Counted from the stretch's first letter, positions 11,385-23,649 are shown. The stretch is 64,000 bases of DNA from Sinohyriopsis cumingii (GCA_028554795.2 JAPYKE020000265.1:62001-126000); one strand, 5' to 3'. Notes: generated by a model from the sequence alone, not told the origin. Numbers and translations: made by a program.

Positions 11385-11385
<1 letters not shown>
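9958..11385. other. Unique sequence, nothing recognised
   Basis: No gene, known element or array seen. A short word near 10107-10119 (TGACGGAAATGGC) is the reverse complement of one near 9576-9588, on the other side of the SINE. It may be a relic of a small inverted repeat that the SINE inserted into. Confidence 0.5.
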
Positions 11386-11428
<43 letters not shown>

Positions 11429-11445
11429 CATTATTATTATTATCA
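11386..11445. repeat. (ATT)n microsatellite
   Basis: About twenty ATT units with one ATC interruption. Confidence 0.95.
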
Positions 11446-12305
11446 GCATAGTGAATTCTTGTGTATTACGTGACGTTTTTATTTGTTTGGTTCTAAAACT
11501 TTAGCCATAAAGATCGTAATGTGAGCTATGATATAACACATAACAACGTCACTCTGTACCACCTTTGACCAAGTCAGACTCCTGATAGTCATACATGACT
11601 TACAAAATCCGAAACTCGTATCCATTAAACATACTAATTATATATTTCGTTGAATAAAAAGCAAGACTCCCGTAGCCTATAATACTATTTAACTAGTTTC
11701 ATAAATTTCATATTATATATGAAAGCACTAACGTAAGATCCTCTATACTTTATATTGCTGATGAGATTGTTAAAAAAGAATCAACCCCATACAAAGAATA
11801 TTGACCCAGGCATTAGGTCAAGGTCAATATCGTATTTTCTGGTGCTGTTAACTCCTTGTGTAAGCCAGATTTAAAAGTCAATATATGTGTTATAACATGA
11901 CTTTGAATGTTATGAGTTTCCTTTGTCATATTGTGATGAGAGAGCGTTTTTATGTAGTTTTTTCTTCTTCTTCAAAATGAAAACAAAAATATAAAAATGG
12001 AAAAGTGCAATAAAATTTGAGGTTGATATACTTTCAAATGTTAGAATGGGGGGAAAATGATTTTGATTTCATACACGTCAAAACCTAATCTTCAAACTTT
12101 TATTGAAATCCCAAATCCAGAAAGACGAAGTGGGATAATAGGCATAATGACGGACGAACAGACGGACAAAAAGAAAATATATTCTGTTGATGACTGGTAA
12201 TGCATAATACATACTCAAGATCTGATGTTTTGATTAACTACACAACATCACGTGGTGGGCCATTTGAATCGTATAACAACATTTACGTGCGCACTTAAGG
12301 ATACT
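11446..12305. other. Unique AT-rich sequence, nothing recognised
   Basis: No coding or repeat signal found. Confidence 0.6.
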
Positions 12306-12317
12306 GAAACAAGTGAT

Positions 12318-12612
12318 ATTGACAGCGGTTGGCGATTTAGCCTGAGTATAGTTTATTTAGACAGCAGGTGGCGATTTAGTCCGAGTATAGTTTATTTAGA
12401 GAGCGGGTGGCGATTTAGCCTGAGTATATTTTATTTAGACAGCGGGTGGCGATTTAGCCTGTAAAGCTTAGCTAGATAGCGGGTGGCGATTTATTCTGAG
12501 TATAGTTGAGCTAGACGGGGGAGGGGGGCAAATTTAGCCTGTACATTTTAGCCAGACAGCGAGTGGCGATTTTGAGTGTACAGTTTAGCTAGAGAGCGGG
12601 TGGCGACTTAGC
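12318..12612. repeat. Minisatellite, about 39-bp unit
   Basis: Seven to eight copies of a unit with AGCGGGTGGCGATTTAGCC and GAGTATAGTTTATTTAGA. The first four copies keep a 39-bp period, so one plus frame (12252-12464) stays open with a 13-residue repeat (SGWRFSLSI…). Later copies are diverged and shorter. Confidence 0.92.
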
Positions 12613-13660
12613 CATAGGACAGCAAACTTGGAAGGCATATAGTAAGAAAGAAATACACAAGTGATTGCTATATAAAATGTCTGATCATTTGCCATTATAT
12701 TAAAAATACAATATTCATGGAAAATAAGTTGCTTCAATGCAATTGTATGTAATCTTGGATCTTGCCACAATTGCATAATGCCAACCCCATATTAGAAATA
12801 TGAGCAATTGTTCAACAACTAAAATTATACATAATTGACAATATAGTCGGGAAAATGTGTCCCGAAGATAACATAAATGTAAATAAAATAACATTGAGGA
12901 AAAATATAATATAATAAACATGGCTTTATATTTTCCTCACAAAAATATCCGCATCGGCATTACTATATCAAACAAAGACACGTAAACTACAAAAAAGTTT
13001 ACTAAACTTAGAAAAGGGTTACCTATCTTAGTAAACGCTAATTTCAGTCGGGTTTATGCATAAATTTATATGAAAGGTTTACATGCTCAAACAAAATATT
13101 CATGTCATTCAAGGTTTTGATACAGTCTGTTGCCCAATTTGTTCTGGAAAAAAAAATGTTATTTCTTTCGACCCTTCAAGTGGATTAATTAGCATTCAAG
13201 TTCAAGTAGATAAATAACATTCAAGTAGACTGATTAACATTTTTGTACATTCACCCTTGGTATCAGAACATCACTGAATGTGAAGAAACAAAAACAAATG
13301 ACCGCTTCGTAAGTCGCTTTACCTAATAGATGTACCTTCAAAGCCACCATCCGTTTCAAATTACGATGACGTCAGGGTTTGCTGTTTTAGTTGAAATTTT
13401 CGTTTTTGAATTGCAAATTTGCTGATATTAAGAATATCAAAAGACTTTTTGATGTTCGAGCCAATAACACATGCCAAGAAGATCCATCGTAAAGGAGGTT
13501 AATTTACCCTGTATTTGCGCATCAGATTTGATTAAACATCTCTGATTCATCTGATTCAGAGTAAAGACTAATAGACGATTTATAGCAACTGCACCTCTTC
13601 AAATTTCTGATAACAACCGAAAATTGGTTCTTTATGTCTATATTTTGATCGATACAATCA
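12613..13660. other. Unique AT-rich sequence, nothing recognised
   Basis: Contains a small local duplication of words such as TTAGTAAA and ATTAACATT, but no gene or element. Confidence 0.6.
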
Positions 13661-13679
13661 AGAGAGAGAGAGAGAGAGC

Positions 13680-13720
<41 letters not shown>

Positions 13721-13722
13721 TG
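13661..13722. repeat. (GA)n/(GT)n compound microsatellite
   Basis: AG repeats at 13661-13678, then GT repeats at 13681-13718, abutting the 3' end of an inverted SINE A copy. Confidence 0.95.
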
Positions 13723-13723
13723 T

Positions 13724-14014
13724 GATTGGATCGGATTTTTAAGCTTTGAGCGATTGTTCAGTCATCTTGCTACGATGTCTACAATGTGGCAGTTTATAGT
13801 GATTTCTAGCAGACATGCAGCGTCATGCCCCACCCTGTCACATTATCCTGACACCAGGCCGACCAGTCCTAACACTAACCTCTTAATACAGAGCGCCACC
13901 GAGGCAGCTGCTAATAGCATTTTTACAAGTCTTTGGTACGACTCAGCCGGGGTTCGAACTCGCGATCCCCGCATCCGAGAAGGACGCTCTAAACACTTAG
14001 GCCAGCGGAGCGGT
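13724..14014 (-). mobile_element. SINE family A copy, minus strand
   Basis: Reverse complement of the family A body (TGGCAGTTTATAGTGAT, CACATTATCCTGACACCAGG, CCGACCAGTCCTAACACTAA) with the tRNA head at the right end. The B box GGGTTCGAACCCC-like word is intact in reverse (CCGGGGTTCGAACTC region, about 13949-13963), and the A box lies near 13990-14005. The plus-strand ORF 13682-14095 merely reads through it. Confidence 0.9.
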
Positions 14015-14673
14015 CGAGAGATAGAGATAGGTAATATGAAGAAGAAAAAAAAACATATGTCTTGCTCAGTCCATTACGATGCAATTTCCAGATAAATATT
14101 TGTTAAAACCACACCCTATGATGTAAATTAACGGATATAACCACTTGTGGGGTAGGAGTCTGCCCTACCCACCCTAGTCTAAAGGATTAAAGTCTAAAAG
14201 CAAATGACACTAAAACGAAGACAGGCTCAAGGTAATAAAGAAATAAGGTACAAAAGTAAGATATGTAGAATGGTGGCTGGATGGATTGAAGGACCGGCGC
14301 ATGAGTTGGTGGATGTACGGATGGGTGGAAAGATCGATTGATTGGCTGATTGAACTATAGATGATTGATTGAGTGATGACTGGATGGATGGATACTATTT
14401 ACTTGATTTTCATACTTCTAGTTCAGAGTCATATATTGAAATATATCTTAAATTGAACGAATCCGTGTTGTATTTACTAGTAAATCAGAACATCGATTTA
14501 TTTCAAGGACTGTCAAATTATATGTATGAATTATTTTGAAAAACAACTTGGGCAAAATTAGTCGTACTCAAGATGAATCATTTCTTTGGTTATTTATCGG
14601 ATGTGTAGCCGATATTTAGGAAAATTCTATGACACATTATGTTTTTCTTATCATGTGATTATATAAGCACTTT
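14015..14673. other. Unique sequence with a short GATT/GGAT-rich patch
   Basis: Irregular GATTGATT/GGATGGAT words at about 14275-14395. No gene recognised. Confidence 0.6.
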
Positions 14674-14907
14674 TTTGTTGTTGTTGTTGTTTTGTGTTTA
14701 ACGTCATTTTTCAGTTCACGATATGTTATACGTGGGCAGGTGGCCAGGAGAACTAGAGGATAAATAGCCGAGGTAAGAACCACCGACCCACGGGAAGCTA
14801 CTGGCAAGATATCTCACTGACCTACATTGGCCGAGCCCGAGACTCGAACCCATGGCAGTAATCGATAAAGACAAGCGCTTTAGAATACTCTGACACCTGG
14901 GGTCCCA
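14674..14907 (-). mobile_element. SINE family B copy, minus strand
   Basis: Starts with (TTG)n, the reverse of the AAC tail, then GTTTAACGTCATTTTTCAG. It ends in the reverse tRNA-like head with B box GAGACTCGAACCC (14840-14852). Diverged from the consensus in the middle. Confidence 0.88.
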
Positions 14908-14939
14908 AATATTTTGTAAATAAAATGTATTTTCAGCAA

Positions 14940-15016
<77 letters not shown>

Positions 15017-15045
15017 CATCCATCCATCCGTCCATCCATCCATCA
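14940..15045. repeat. (ATCT)n/(ATCC)n microsatellite
   Basis: About nineteen ATCT units followed by about seven ATCC units; typical of invertebrate genomes. Confidence 0.97.
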
Positions 15046-15149
15046 TTACTTATTATTTAGCGATTGCACTTTAGTTTCTGTTGCATCTAAATTTGACTCC
15101 GCAAGATCTGCTTTACTTTCTCACAAAGGAGATATAAGATAGAAGAAAA

Positions 15150-15312
15150 TTGCAAGAAACGAACGTTAGACAAATATACTCAAACGAACGTTAGACAAAT
15201 ACACTGAAACGAAAGTTAGACAAATACACTGAAACGAAAGTTAGACAAATATACTGAAACGAACGTTAGACAAATATACTGAAACGAAGAAACGAACGTT
15301 AGACAAATATAC
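15150..15312. repeat. Minisatellite, 25-bp unit
   Basis: Six copies containing AAACGAACGTTAGACAAATA and CACTG/TACTG. The word AACGTT inside each unit is a 6-bp palindrome. Confidence 0.92.
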
Positions 15313-16898
15313 TGCTTTAAGCCAAAATTTCCTTTTCTTAGGGTGTTGTAGGAGATAACTACAAGTACCCGGTCACACAAGTCTTTGAAAATCTCATGGC
15401 TGTTTGTCTTTATAGATGATCTGAAACCTATTTGTCTGTCTTTCTGATTCCAAATTCCAGGGGAATAAATTATAGTGTTTGTTTAATTTTATGACGTTTG
15501 TCGATTTCAGGCCTTTGGTTATAGTAACTGCCCAAGGCCAAAGTGACACAGGGTTCTGTTCGCGACCATATGGATGCGTTATTTGGCCCAGAGATGGTTT
15601 CCGATTGTACCTACCAATGAATGTCATTCCCGAATCACTAGACTTCTTGTCTGTGAATACTTAAATCGTTCTGACGGAACAGCAAATAAATTTCCGGATT
15701 ATATCTACATAGTCATCTTTCCATTTCCGACAAATAAAAATGTATTGTAGATTTTAAAATAAATTCCGTGTATAAAAGCATATTTGATTTCATTACTTTG
15801 ATGGCAAGTGTTTCATGCTCATGTTTGCCAGGGCACCTTGAGGGTTCCTTTTGAAAACGCTTTTGGTGCCTGCGACAGCGACCCCACTCAACGTTCAACA
15901 TGATCATAAAGTTTAATTTGTTTGTATTTCATCCTCTTTGTTCAATGAAATTGACCCATATCGTTTCCGTTTTCGCAAACGTTTGCGTCAGTATTTATAT
16001 TTGCAGACTATGTGATTTTCAAGACGTCAGACTGACAAGTAAGGCAGGGGTTCCTGAACATAGTTATTATCATTCGACATTTCACCTGGCTACTTCAGGC
16101 CAGCCAACCCAAGTAAGTTTCATCTCCTAACATGATCACTACCAGCCACTGATAAAGCGCTTAAATTTAAACGCTTTTACAAAGTGACTTGAGTAGTGAG
16201 ATAGTGACTTGAGTAAAGTGAAGTTGTTTGCATTTGCAACATGCATAGGCGAGACAATAGTGACATATGCCTACCTCTGTGCCGTTCTTTCATGTACTGT
16301 GGCATACATTTATGTGCATGTTGTACTTGTGACAACTGTATACAATCTAAGCATAAAACTGACCAATGTGCTCGAAAATTCAGCCTGGTTTATTCCAAAG
16401 TAATTAACTTCAGCAGTAATTAAACTATGAAAAAAAGATAAGAATTGCTATAGTATTCGCACACCATTCCCGTTTGTTTGTACTCCCCTACCGACTTTAG
16501 AAACAAAAGGCTTTATTTTATTTTTAGAAAGCCAGGATAGCCAGTGAGTAAAACATGGGAAAATATTTTTCTTTAGAAAGGTAATCCTACGCAAAGTACC
16601 AAACTGTAGAACGCCACCTTACTAAAGATGGTCAGAAGAGCAATTAAACAGTTGCTTTGTATTAGGTTACAAAACAGAATTAAACTGCAAACAGATGCAT
16701 TGGGAAGGCTAGTGTCAGAAGAAAACAGTTTGCTATGTATTTAAAATCTCACTGTGGTTTACATAAAGTTGACGACTATCTATTTGATATTTGCTTAACA
16801 ATATGTTTATGCCTGGATTAAATATCGTCATTTCCATATTTTCTTCAATATTTTCCTCTAACATAAAATATAAATTACCTCGTCTTTAATAATGATAA

Positions 16899-16900
<2 letters not shown>
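15313..16900. other. Unique sequence, several short unassigned ORFs
   Basis: Plus frames at 15479-15664, 15900-16130 and 16209-16403 and minus frames at 15394-15627 and 15713-15907 are open, but overlap each other in a way expected by chance. None has a domain I recognise. The 15530-15660 and 15800-15900 stretches are less AT-rich than average, so an undetected exon cannot be excluded. Confidence 0.45.
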
Positions 16901-16972
<72 letters not shown>

Positions 16973-16973
16973 A
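16901..16973. repeat. (ATT)n/(GTT)n microsatellite
   Basis: About fifteen ATT units followed by about nine GTT units, directly before the LINE remnant. Confidence 0.95.
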
Positions 16974-16974
16974 A

Positions 16975-18540
16975 CTGATGACCTTTCGAGTGATTTTTAA
17001 GGCAACTGGAAATATTACGGTACCTATCTTAGCATCTGCGATCAATAAATTATTTGATCTTGGATACTTCACAAGTGTTGATCTGTGGCTGTTATCACAC
17101 AACTCACAAAACAGGGAAAATAAATATGCCTGAAAATTAAAGAGGGAATAGCTATTTACCAGTCTTCAGCAAAATATTACCTCCATTTTAAATGAAAGAC
17201 TAGAAAACTGGATCAAAGACAATGGTATTTTAGTTGAAGAACAAGCTTGATTTAGAAGTGTATATTCCACTCTAGACAATATATTTACCATAAGCACAAT
17301 GAAAAGTAAATATTTGAGGAAATAAAAAGGTAGATTTTATGCTCTTTTTGTTGATTATGAAAAAAATATTTGACCGTATTGAGAGGAGCTTACATTAACA
17401 TAAATTATTAAATAAAAAATATGAGTAGTAAAATGCTTACGACACTAAAAGCCATATATGCGAATGTCAAAGCTTGTGTGGAAACCATAAATGTCTTGAC
17501 AAAAATATTTAACTGCCCGGCCGGAGTAACGCAAGGTTGTGTTTTATCGCCTATTTTATTTTCATTATTTATAAACGACTTAAAGACACATAGTTCTTGT
17601 CAGGATAATGGTGTACCGCTAGAATTTGCTAATTTATTTGCACGTTTGAACGCAGATTACTTTGTTGCCTTCGCCGAAACTGCTGCTCAACTTCAGAATT
17701 TTAAATAAACTAAAAGAATATTGTACATATAGAATTTATAGATATATCTAGGAGAAAAAAAAAAAACTTAAATTGTAGTCTTTCGAAAAAGGTGATATTT
17801 TGAGAAGATATGCAAGTTGGTATTTTGATGATTGCGTGATAGAGACAGTATCTTATTATAGATATATTGGCTGTTTATTTTCTAAAAATTCATGGTATGT
17901 GTCAAACAAAAAAAGAACGCTAGCAGCACAAGCGGCAAGGTCCATTTATATTTGAAGACTAGACTTAATCGGCTTGGTAAAGTGTCTACAAAAAGCCTAT
18001 TCCAAATATTTGATACTAAAATATCACCAGTTTTGCAATATGCGTAAAACATCTTGGGTTTTAACAAAGCAACTGACATTGAAGCTGTGCACGTGTCATT
18101 ATGCAAACATATTATTAGTTTTATAAAGCACACACAAAACGCTTTTATCTATACTGAATTGGATAGAAAGCAAGTAGTAATATATAGAAGAATTCTTAAG
18201 TACTGGTACAAATTATTAAAGATGGCTGATGACAGATTCCAAATAATGCTATAACCTACATGCAGCGAACACTGTGACAGCTGGGTTAATAATGTTAAGA
18301 GTCTACTGTTTTCATACGAAATGGGAGAAGTCTCGGTTAATCAAGGGGTGGGTGATGAGAAACTCTTTTTCATTATATTTAAACAACGTTGTAGAGATAC
18401 ATATTCATTTGTGATGGCATATGTTGGTAATAAAGATTATTATTATAATAATTATGAATTTCTATTTTGCTACCTTTGCTCCAAGTCACCGGTTTGCAGA
18501 TCATCCTATAGATGTTTGGTGTTAGTCTTAAAAACTTGAA
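16975..18540 (+). mobile_element. Non-LTR retrotransposon (LINE) remnant, reverse transcriptase region
   Basis: Decayed copy of the polymerase ORF of a LINE. Visible pieces in order: an N-terminal RT segment ending INKLFDLGYF (about 17042-17071); ILNERLENWIKDNG (about 17183-17224); the motif A region FVDYEK (17348-17365) with FDR a few bases on in another frame; and the open frame 17421-17708 with the hallmark GVTQGCVLSPILFSLFINDL (about 17523-17582). Later come post-RT segments such as the one open at 18054-18254 (KHIISFIKHTQ…VIYRRILKYWYKLLK) and VNQGVGDEKLF (about 18337). A TGA at 17248 replaces a glycine codon, the A-run at 17360-17366 shifts frame, and further breaks follow. The catalytic FADD block reads NADY (17649-17660). 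There is no endonuclease domain and no clear 3' tail. The clade (CR1/L2-, RTE- or L1-like) is left open. Confidence 0.9.
17421..17708 (+). pseudogene. Longest open piece of the LINE reverse transcriptase
   Basis: 96 codons including the stop, covering the fingers/palm part of RT from a YGVSSKML-like segment through the QG-V-LSP-LF block to the catalytic-aspartate region. The family motif is F/Y-A-D-D; here the second aspartate is tyrosine, so this copy could not encode an active polymerase even if its frames were whole. It is a fragment of the larger remnant and not a host gene. Confidence 0.9.
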
Positions 18541-18716
18541 TCTGACAGAAACGTTCTCAGCACCAGGGACGGAACTCCTTTCTTTTTCTTATTTCAAGAA
18601 GACAATACTTTCTTTCAAAAGTCTTATACATCGTGTTTTTGTGAAACCCTTCTCTACAGGTTCTCACTAATTACACCCTTGTGATGAGAAATATGTTTTT
18701 ACTTTGATATGAAAGT
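18541..18716. other. Possible LINE 3' end, unresolved
   Basis: Follows the recognisable RT remnant without a boundary. It may be the end of the LINE, but no conserved words were recognised. Confidence 0.3.
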
Positions 18717-18772
18717 AATAATAATAATAATAATAGTAATAATAATACTACTACTGCTACTACTACTACTAC

Positions 18773-18852
<80 letters not shown>
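18717..18852. repeat. Self-complementary (AAT)n … (ATT)n microsatellite
   Basis: AAT units, a central CTA patch, AAT units again, then about eighteen ATT units. The two halves are reverse complements, so the tract can form a long hairpin. Confidence 0.95.
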
Positions 18853-18853
<1 letters not shown>

Positions 18854-19620
18854 TGAATGCAGAAGATTTACTAATGTAAGTGGACTGTAGTACTTTTCAG
18901 TGTTTCAAGAACACTCCTGTAATTCACAAAATGCGGGCGAAGTGGAATGAGTGACATTGCAAAATCTTAAAACAAATGAAGTTTACCTTTGGGGTGCATC
19001 ATATCACCTGGAGTGGGTGTGAGAAGATAGCAAACCTTGACGACTCGTGAAGGGTTTGCAAACACATATCAGTGCCTGATAAATATTTGCCTTACCAAAT
19101 TTACCAGTAAACGGCACGCGCGACTCTGGTTACATGAGACAAGGAACAGTGAATGTGCAATTTTTCTTCTTACAATAGGGCGTTACTCCACGTGCTCGAC
19201 TGGTACAAAATGAAGTACCACCAAGTCGACAATAAAAAATGTCGATATCATTTGAGTCTATTCTTCTTAATAGTAGATGGAATGCCTCATAATTATATTC
19301 AAATGACGTCAAGATTTCTCCGGTTAGGAATATAATTGTAATTTTGTTAAAATTTTCATGAAAGAATTTTACTAGCAGGAAATTTCTTTCGATATACTTT
19401 AAGATCATCAGTTTCAGCAGATTGGTTTCCCAACACTTATACTATTTTCATTACATTCTGTTTTAGATCTATAGGCCATCGACGTAATCTCTTCAAATAA
19501 TCGTGATTTTATGTTTATCTTTCAATATTTTTACCTGTATAACTCGTATATTCGTGAATTCACTATTCGTGTTAGAGCTGATATTGATGCATGAAAATAG
19601 TATATCGCGCCAGGAAATAG
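18853..19620. other. Unique sequence, nothing recognised
   Basis: Overlapping short ORFs on both strands at 19130-19408 show no recognisable family. Confidence 0.55.
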
Positions 19621-19713
19621 GAGCCACCTATGACCACCCGGACTGGTCTGGACAAGGTTCGAACTCTGGACTTGTTGGATACATGTCCATCACCCTAACC
19701 AATGTGGCTCCAC
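19621..19713 (-). mobile_element. tRNA-like remnant, possible SINE head
   Basis: On the minus strand TGGAGCCACATTGGTTAGGG is followed about 45 nt later by GAGTTCGAACC (19656-19666), a close match to the tRNA B box. The spacing of A-like and B boxes fits a tRNA-derived promoter. No clover-leaf acceptor pairing was found, so this is not called as a tRNA gene. It differs from families A and B. Confidence 0.4.
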
Positions 19714-20031
19714 AATAAAATAAATGAAATATATATAAAGTTATGTTATCTTAATTTGTTTAACATACACGTTTCAAATATAATTGAACTAGAGTATTTA
19801 ACACACCTTAATAGTTAGAACAGTTTGAACAACACTGCATACATAGCTGTACCTACATCAAGCACACATGCAAATATCCAGATTAGTAAAACGCTAAGTT
19901 AAATATATGAAAACGACAGTGCCATGTCTAAGCAATAGAAATAACTTTGAAGTATATATAGGTCATCATTTAGTGTAAGTCACCGAGTCTTCCGTTGTTA
20001 GGAGCAAAAATACATTCATTCCTATATACCT

Positions 20032-20042
20032 ATGCAGGTAGG
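20032..20042. repeat. Target-site duplication, left copy
   Basis: ATGCAGGTAGG, repeated exactly at 20297-20307 across the SINE B copy. Confidence 0.85.
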
Positions 20043-20296
20043 TGTTGGTGTTGGTGTTGTGTGGTTTAACGCCATTTTTCAGCACACGATAGGCTATACA
20101 TGGCGGCCAGTATTAATGGTTGAGGAAGAACACGGGAAAACACCGGAAAGAACCACCGACCTACGAGAAGCTACTGGCAAGCTTTCTCACATACCCACCT
20201 TGGCCGAATCTGAGACTCGAACCCACGCAGACAGAGGTGAGATGGCAATGATCCGTAACGGAGAGCGCTTTAGACCACTCGGCCACTCGATGCCCC
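20043..20296 (-). mobile_element. SINE family B, complete copy, minus strand, with target-site duplication
   Basis: Reverse of the family: TGTT-rich tail, GTTTAACGCCATTTTTCAGC, AGGCTATACATGGCGGCCAG, GAAGCTACTGGCAAGCTTTC, B box GAGACTCGAACCC, and the A-box region GAGCGCTTTAGACCACTCGG. Flanked by a perfect 11-bp direct repeat. The long plus ORF at 20032-20490 and the minus ORFs read only this SINE and the adjoining microsatellite. Confidence 0.95.
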
Positions 20297-20307
20297 ATGC
20301 AGGTAGG
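20297..20307. repeat. Target-site duplication, right copy
   Basis: Exact copy of 20032-20042. Confidence 0.85.
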
Positions 20308-20318
20308 GAGGTGGTACA

Positions 20319-20450
20319 TACATACATACATACATACATACATACATACATACATACATACATACATACATACATACATACATACATACATACATACGTA
20401 CATACATACATACATACATGCATGCATGCATGCATGCATACATACAGACA
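20319..20450. repeat. (CATA)n/(CATG)n microsatellite
   Basis: About 25 CATA units with one CGTA variant, then about five CATG units. Confidence 0.97.
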
Positions 20451-21100
20451 GACAATGGTAGGCAAGCAGGTGAAAATGGCATCCGACTAAACACATCGTG
20501 CAATTCAACAATAAATTAAAGATAAGTTCTAACGCCACAATCCCGGTGCATACACACAAAAAGAAAAATCGCGTAGTGTCAAGGAATTTTGAATCATGAA
20601 AGCTACAAACTGTTATACTTAATCAACAGCAAATGCAACAAAACCTGTAATTATTGACGGAACAATGTAGTATTATTATATAACACCAGAAAAGCCCGTC
20701 CACACGCTATTTCTGCCCGTGTCAAAGTGTGTTTTCTTGATTGTACATATGATTATGCAGCCTGACGTAACAATGCGTGTGATTACCTGTATCCTTTCGT
20801 AAAGGGTCACTGCCTCATGTACAAAAATATCTTCTTAGTATCGGCAATTATAGGCCAATCCAAAACTGTACCGTTATCCTTGCCCTTCAAATACACATAG
20901 ACAAACCGATCTGTTCAGTGATTTAAAGGCACATTTTCGTATGTATCAAGTCTTATATCTGCAACAAACAGAAAGTTTCAATTATCGTGTTCAAGCTATT
21001 AATAACGTACTAATACCATTCAGTGAAAGTCTGATTCTTGTGCAGTTAGTTTCTTTTTTTTTTTTTTTGTAACATTTATTTTATCTAACTAAAGTTATTA
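20451..21100. other. Unique sequence, nothing recognised
   Basis: AT-rich, with a T-run near 21052-21068. No gene or element seen. Confidence 0.6.
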
Positions 21101-21109
21101 ACATTAGGT

Positions 21110-23215
21110 AATGTTTTGGTAGTCCTTAAAGAGTTTTATTGTAATTCTTATGTAATTTTATGGTAATTCTTATGGCGGGCTATGGTAATTATTGCCTAGT
21201 GTTTTGTTTTATGGTATTTTTATTAGATTTACAGAGTCATATGGTAATTCATATAGAGTTGCATAGTTCTATGGGGACTCTAATGGTATTCCATGGTAAT
21301 TCATATTGATTTATACGGTAATTCTTATTGACTTCTATGTTAATTCTTATTGAGTTCTATGGTAATTCTTGCTGAGTTCTACAGTAATTCGTATTGAGTT
21401 CTATAATAATTCTTATTGAGTTCTATGATAATTCTTTTTGAGTTATATGGTAATTCTTGCTGAGTTCTACAGTAATTCGTATTGAGTTCTATAATAATTC
21501 TTACTGAGTTCATTGATACTTCTTATTGACTTCTATGGTAATTCTTATTGAGTTCTATGGTAATTCTTGCTGAGTTCTACAGTAATTCGTATTGAGTTCT
21601 ATAATAATTCTTATTGAGTTCTATGATAATTCTTTTTGAGTTATATGGTAATTCTTGCTGAGTTCTACAGTAATTCGTATTGAGTTCTATAATAATTCTT
21701 ACTGAGTTCATTGATACTTCTTACTGACTTCTATGGTAATTCTTATTGAGTTCTATGGTAATTCTTGCTGAGTTCTACAGTAATTCGTATTGAGTTCTAT
21801 AATAATTCTTATTGAGTTCTATGATAATTCTTATTGAGTTATATGGTAATTCTTATTGAGTTCTATAATACTACTTATTGAGCTTACAGTAATTCGTATT
21901 GAGTTCTATGATAATTCTTACTGAGTTATATGGTAATTCTTATTGAGTTCTACAGTAATTCTTATTGAGTTCTATAATAATTCTTATTGAGTTCTATGAT
22001 AATTCGTTTTGACTTCTATGTTAATTCTTATTGAGTTCTATAATACTCCATATTGAGCTTACAGTAATTGGTATTGAGTTCTATGGTAATTCTTATTGAG
22101 TTCTACTGTAATTCTTATAGAGTTCTATAATAATTCTTATTGAGTTCTATGGTAATTCTTATTGAGTTCTATAATACTCCTTATTGAGCTTACAGTAATT
22201 CTTATTGAGTTCTATGATAATTCTTACTGAGTTCTATGATAATTCTTATTGAGTTCTATGGTAATTCTTATTGAGTTCTATGGTAATTCTTATTGAATTT
22301 TATAATACTCCTTATTGAGCTTACAGTAATTCGTATTGAATTCTATGATAATTTTTATTGAGTTCTATGATAATTCTCATTGAGTTATATGGTAATTCTT
22401 ATTGAGTTCCATGGTAATTCTCATTGAGTTCTATGGTAATTCTTATTGAGTTCAAAGGTAATTCTTATTGAGTTATATGGTAATTCATATTGAGTTCTAT
22501 AATACTCCTTATTGAGCTTACAGTAATTCGTATTGGGTTCTATGGTAATTCTTATTGAGTTCTATGATAATTCTTATTGAGTTTTATGATAATCCTCATT
22601 GAGTTATATGGTAATTCTTACTGAGTTCTATGATAATTCTCATTGAGTTCTATAATACTTCTTATTGAGTTCTATAATACTCCTTATTGAGCTTACAGTA
22701 ATTCGTATTGGGTTCTATGATAATTCTTATTGAATTATATGATAATTCCTTTTGAGTTATATGGTAATTCTTATTTAGTTCTATGGTAATTCTTATTGAG
22801 TTATATGGTAATTCTTATTTAGTTCTATGGTAATTCTTATTGAGTTATATGGTAATTCTTATTGTGCTCTATGTTAATTCTTTTATAAAATTCTTAAACA
22901 TCATGCATTAATGATACAGTTCAAAACATCAGGAAATGGTAACGTTTGGAAAGCCATACAGAGATATATGGTAATTATTACAGAGTTATATATTAATTCT
23001 TATGGAGTTCTGAGATAATTCTTACAGGGGTGATTGTTTTATGGTAATTCTAATTGACTTACAGAGTTTTATGGTAATCCTTACAGGGTTACGTGGTTAT
23101 TCTTACGATTTATACGACAATTTTTATAGTTTTATGGCAATTCTAATACATTCATATGGTAATTCTTATAGTTCTATGGTAATTTATTTTAGAGTTATGG
23201 GGTAATTCTGATAGA
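21110..23215. repeat. Large satellite-like array, 22-bp unit, with higher-order structure
   Basis: About 80 or more copies of a 22-bp unit, GAGTTCTATGGTAATTCTTA plus TT. The core is about 21280-22890, with diverged flanks to about 23215. Variants (CTGAGTTCTACAGTAATTCG, ATTGAGCTTACAG, TATAATACTCC) recur in order. The block that starts ATTCTTTTTGAGTTATATGG at 21431 recurs at 21629, a 198-bp period of nine units, so part of the array grew by copying multi-unit blocks. Stops occur in the frames, and there is no coding signal. Confidence 0.95.
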
Positions 23216-23364
23216 ATTCAATGAAATGAGAGATGAGCTTAATAGCAAGAAGTGATTAAACTTCATAGCACATTTCGTCTTCAGGGTCTATGTTGCTATC
23301 TTTAAGATGTTATTTTATTAAAGTGAATATCATTTCATTTACTATTTTAGTTCTTTTTTCACAA

Positions 23365-23370
<6 letters not shown>

Positions 23371-23422
<52 letters not shown>
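23371..23422. repeat. (CT)n microsatellite
   Basis: About 26 CT units. Confidence 0.97.
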
Positions 23423-23426
<4 letters not shown>

Positions 23427-23649
23427 ATGTGTTGGCTGCTTCCACAAAATGTATTATGCCTTTTACCTCTAAACTATAAAGTATGTTCTCTGAAATCCAC
23501 GTGCTCGAACGTAGAGGACACGCAATAAAATAAACGATATTAACGATATTTTAGGAAGCGATATCTTGTTACATGCTTAAGAATATCAGGTCTTTCATTT
23601 GGTATTGAAAAGGGTAGATGTGGTAGTAACAGAACAGTTCTGAACAATC

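Noticed and set aside
13682-14095. ORF of 137 codons on the plus strand
   Set aside because: It runs from a (GT)n tract through an inverted SINE A copy.
20032-20490. ORF of 152 codons on the plus strand
   Set aside because: It reads an inverted SINE B and the (CATA)n tract; both are non-coding repeats.
21280-22890. Regular short repeats resembling a CRISPR array
   Set aside because: The 22-bp units are directly adjacent without unique spacers, and the sequence is clearly eukaryotic.
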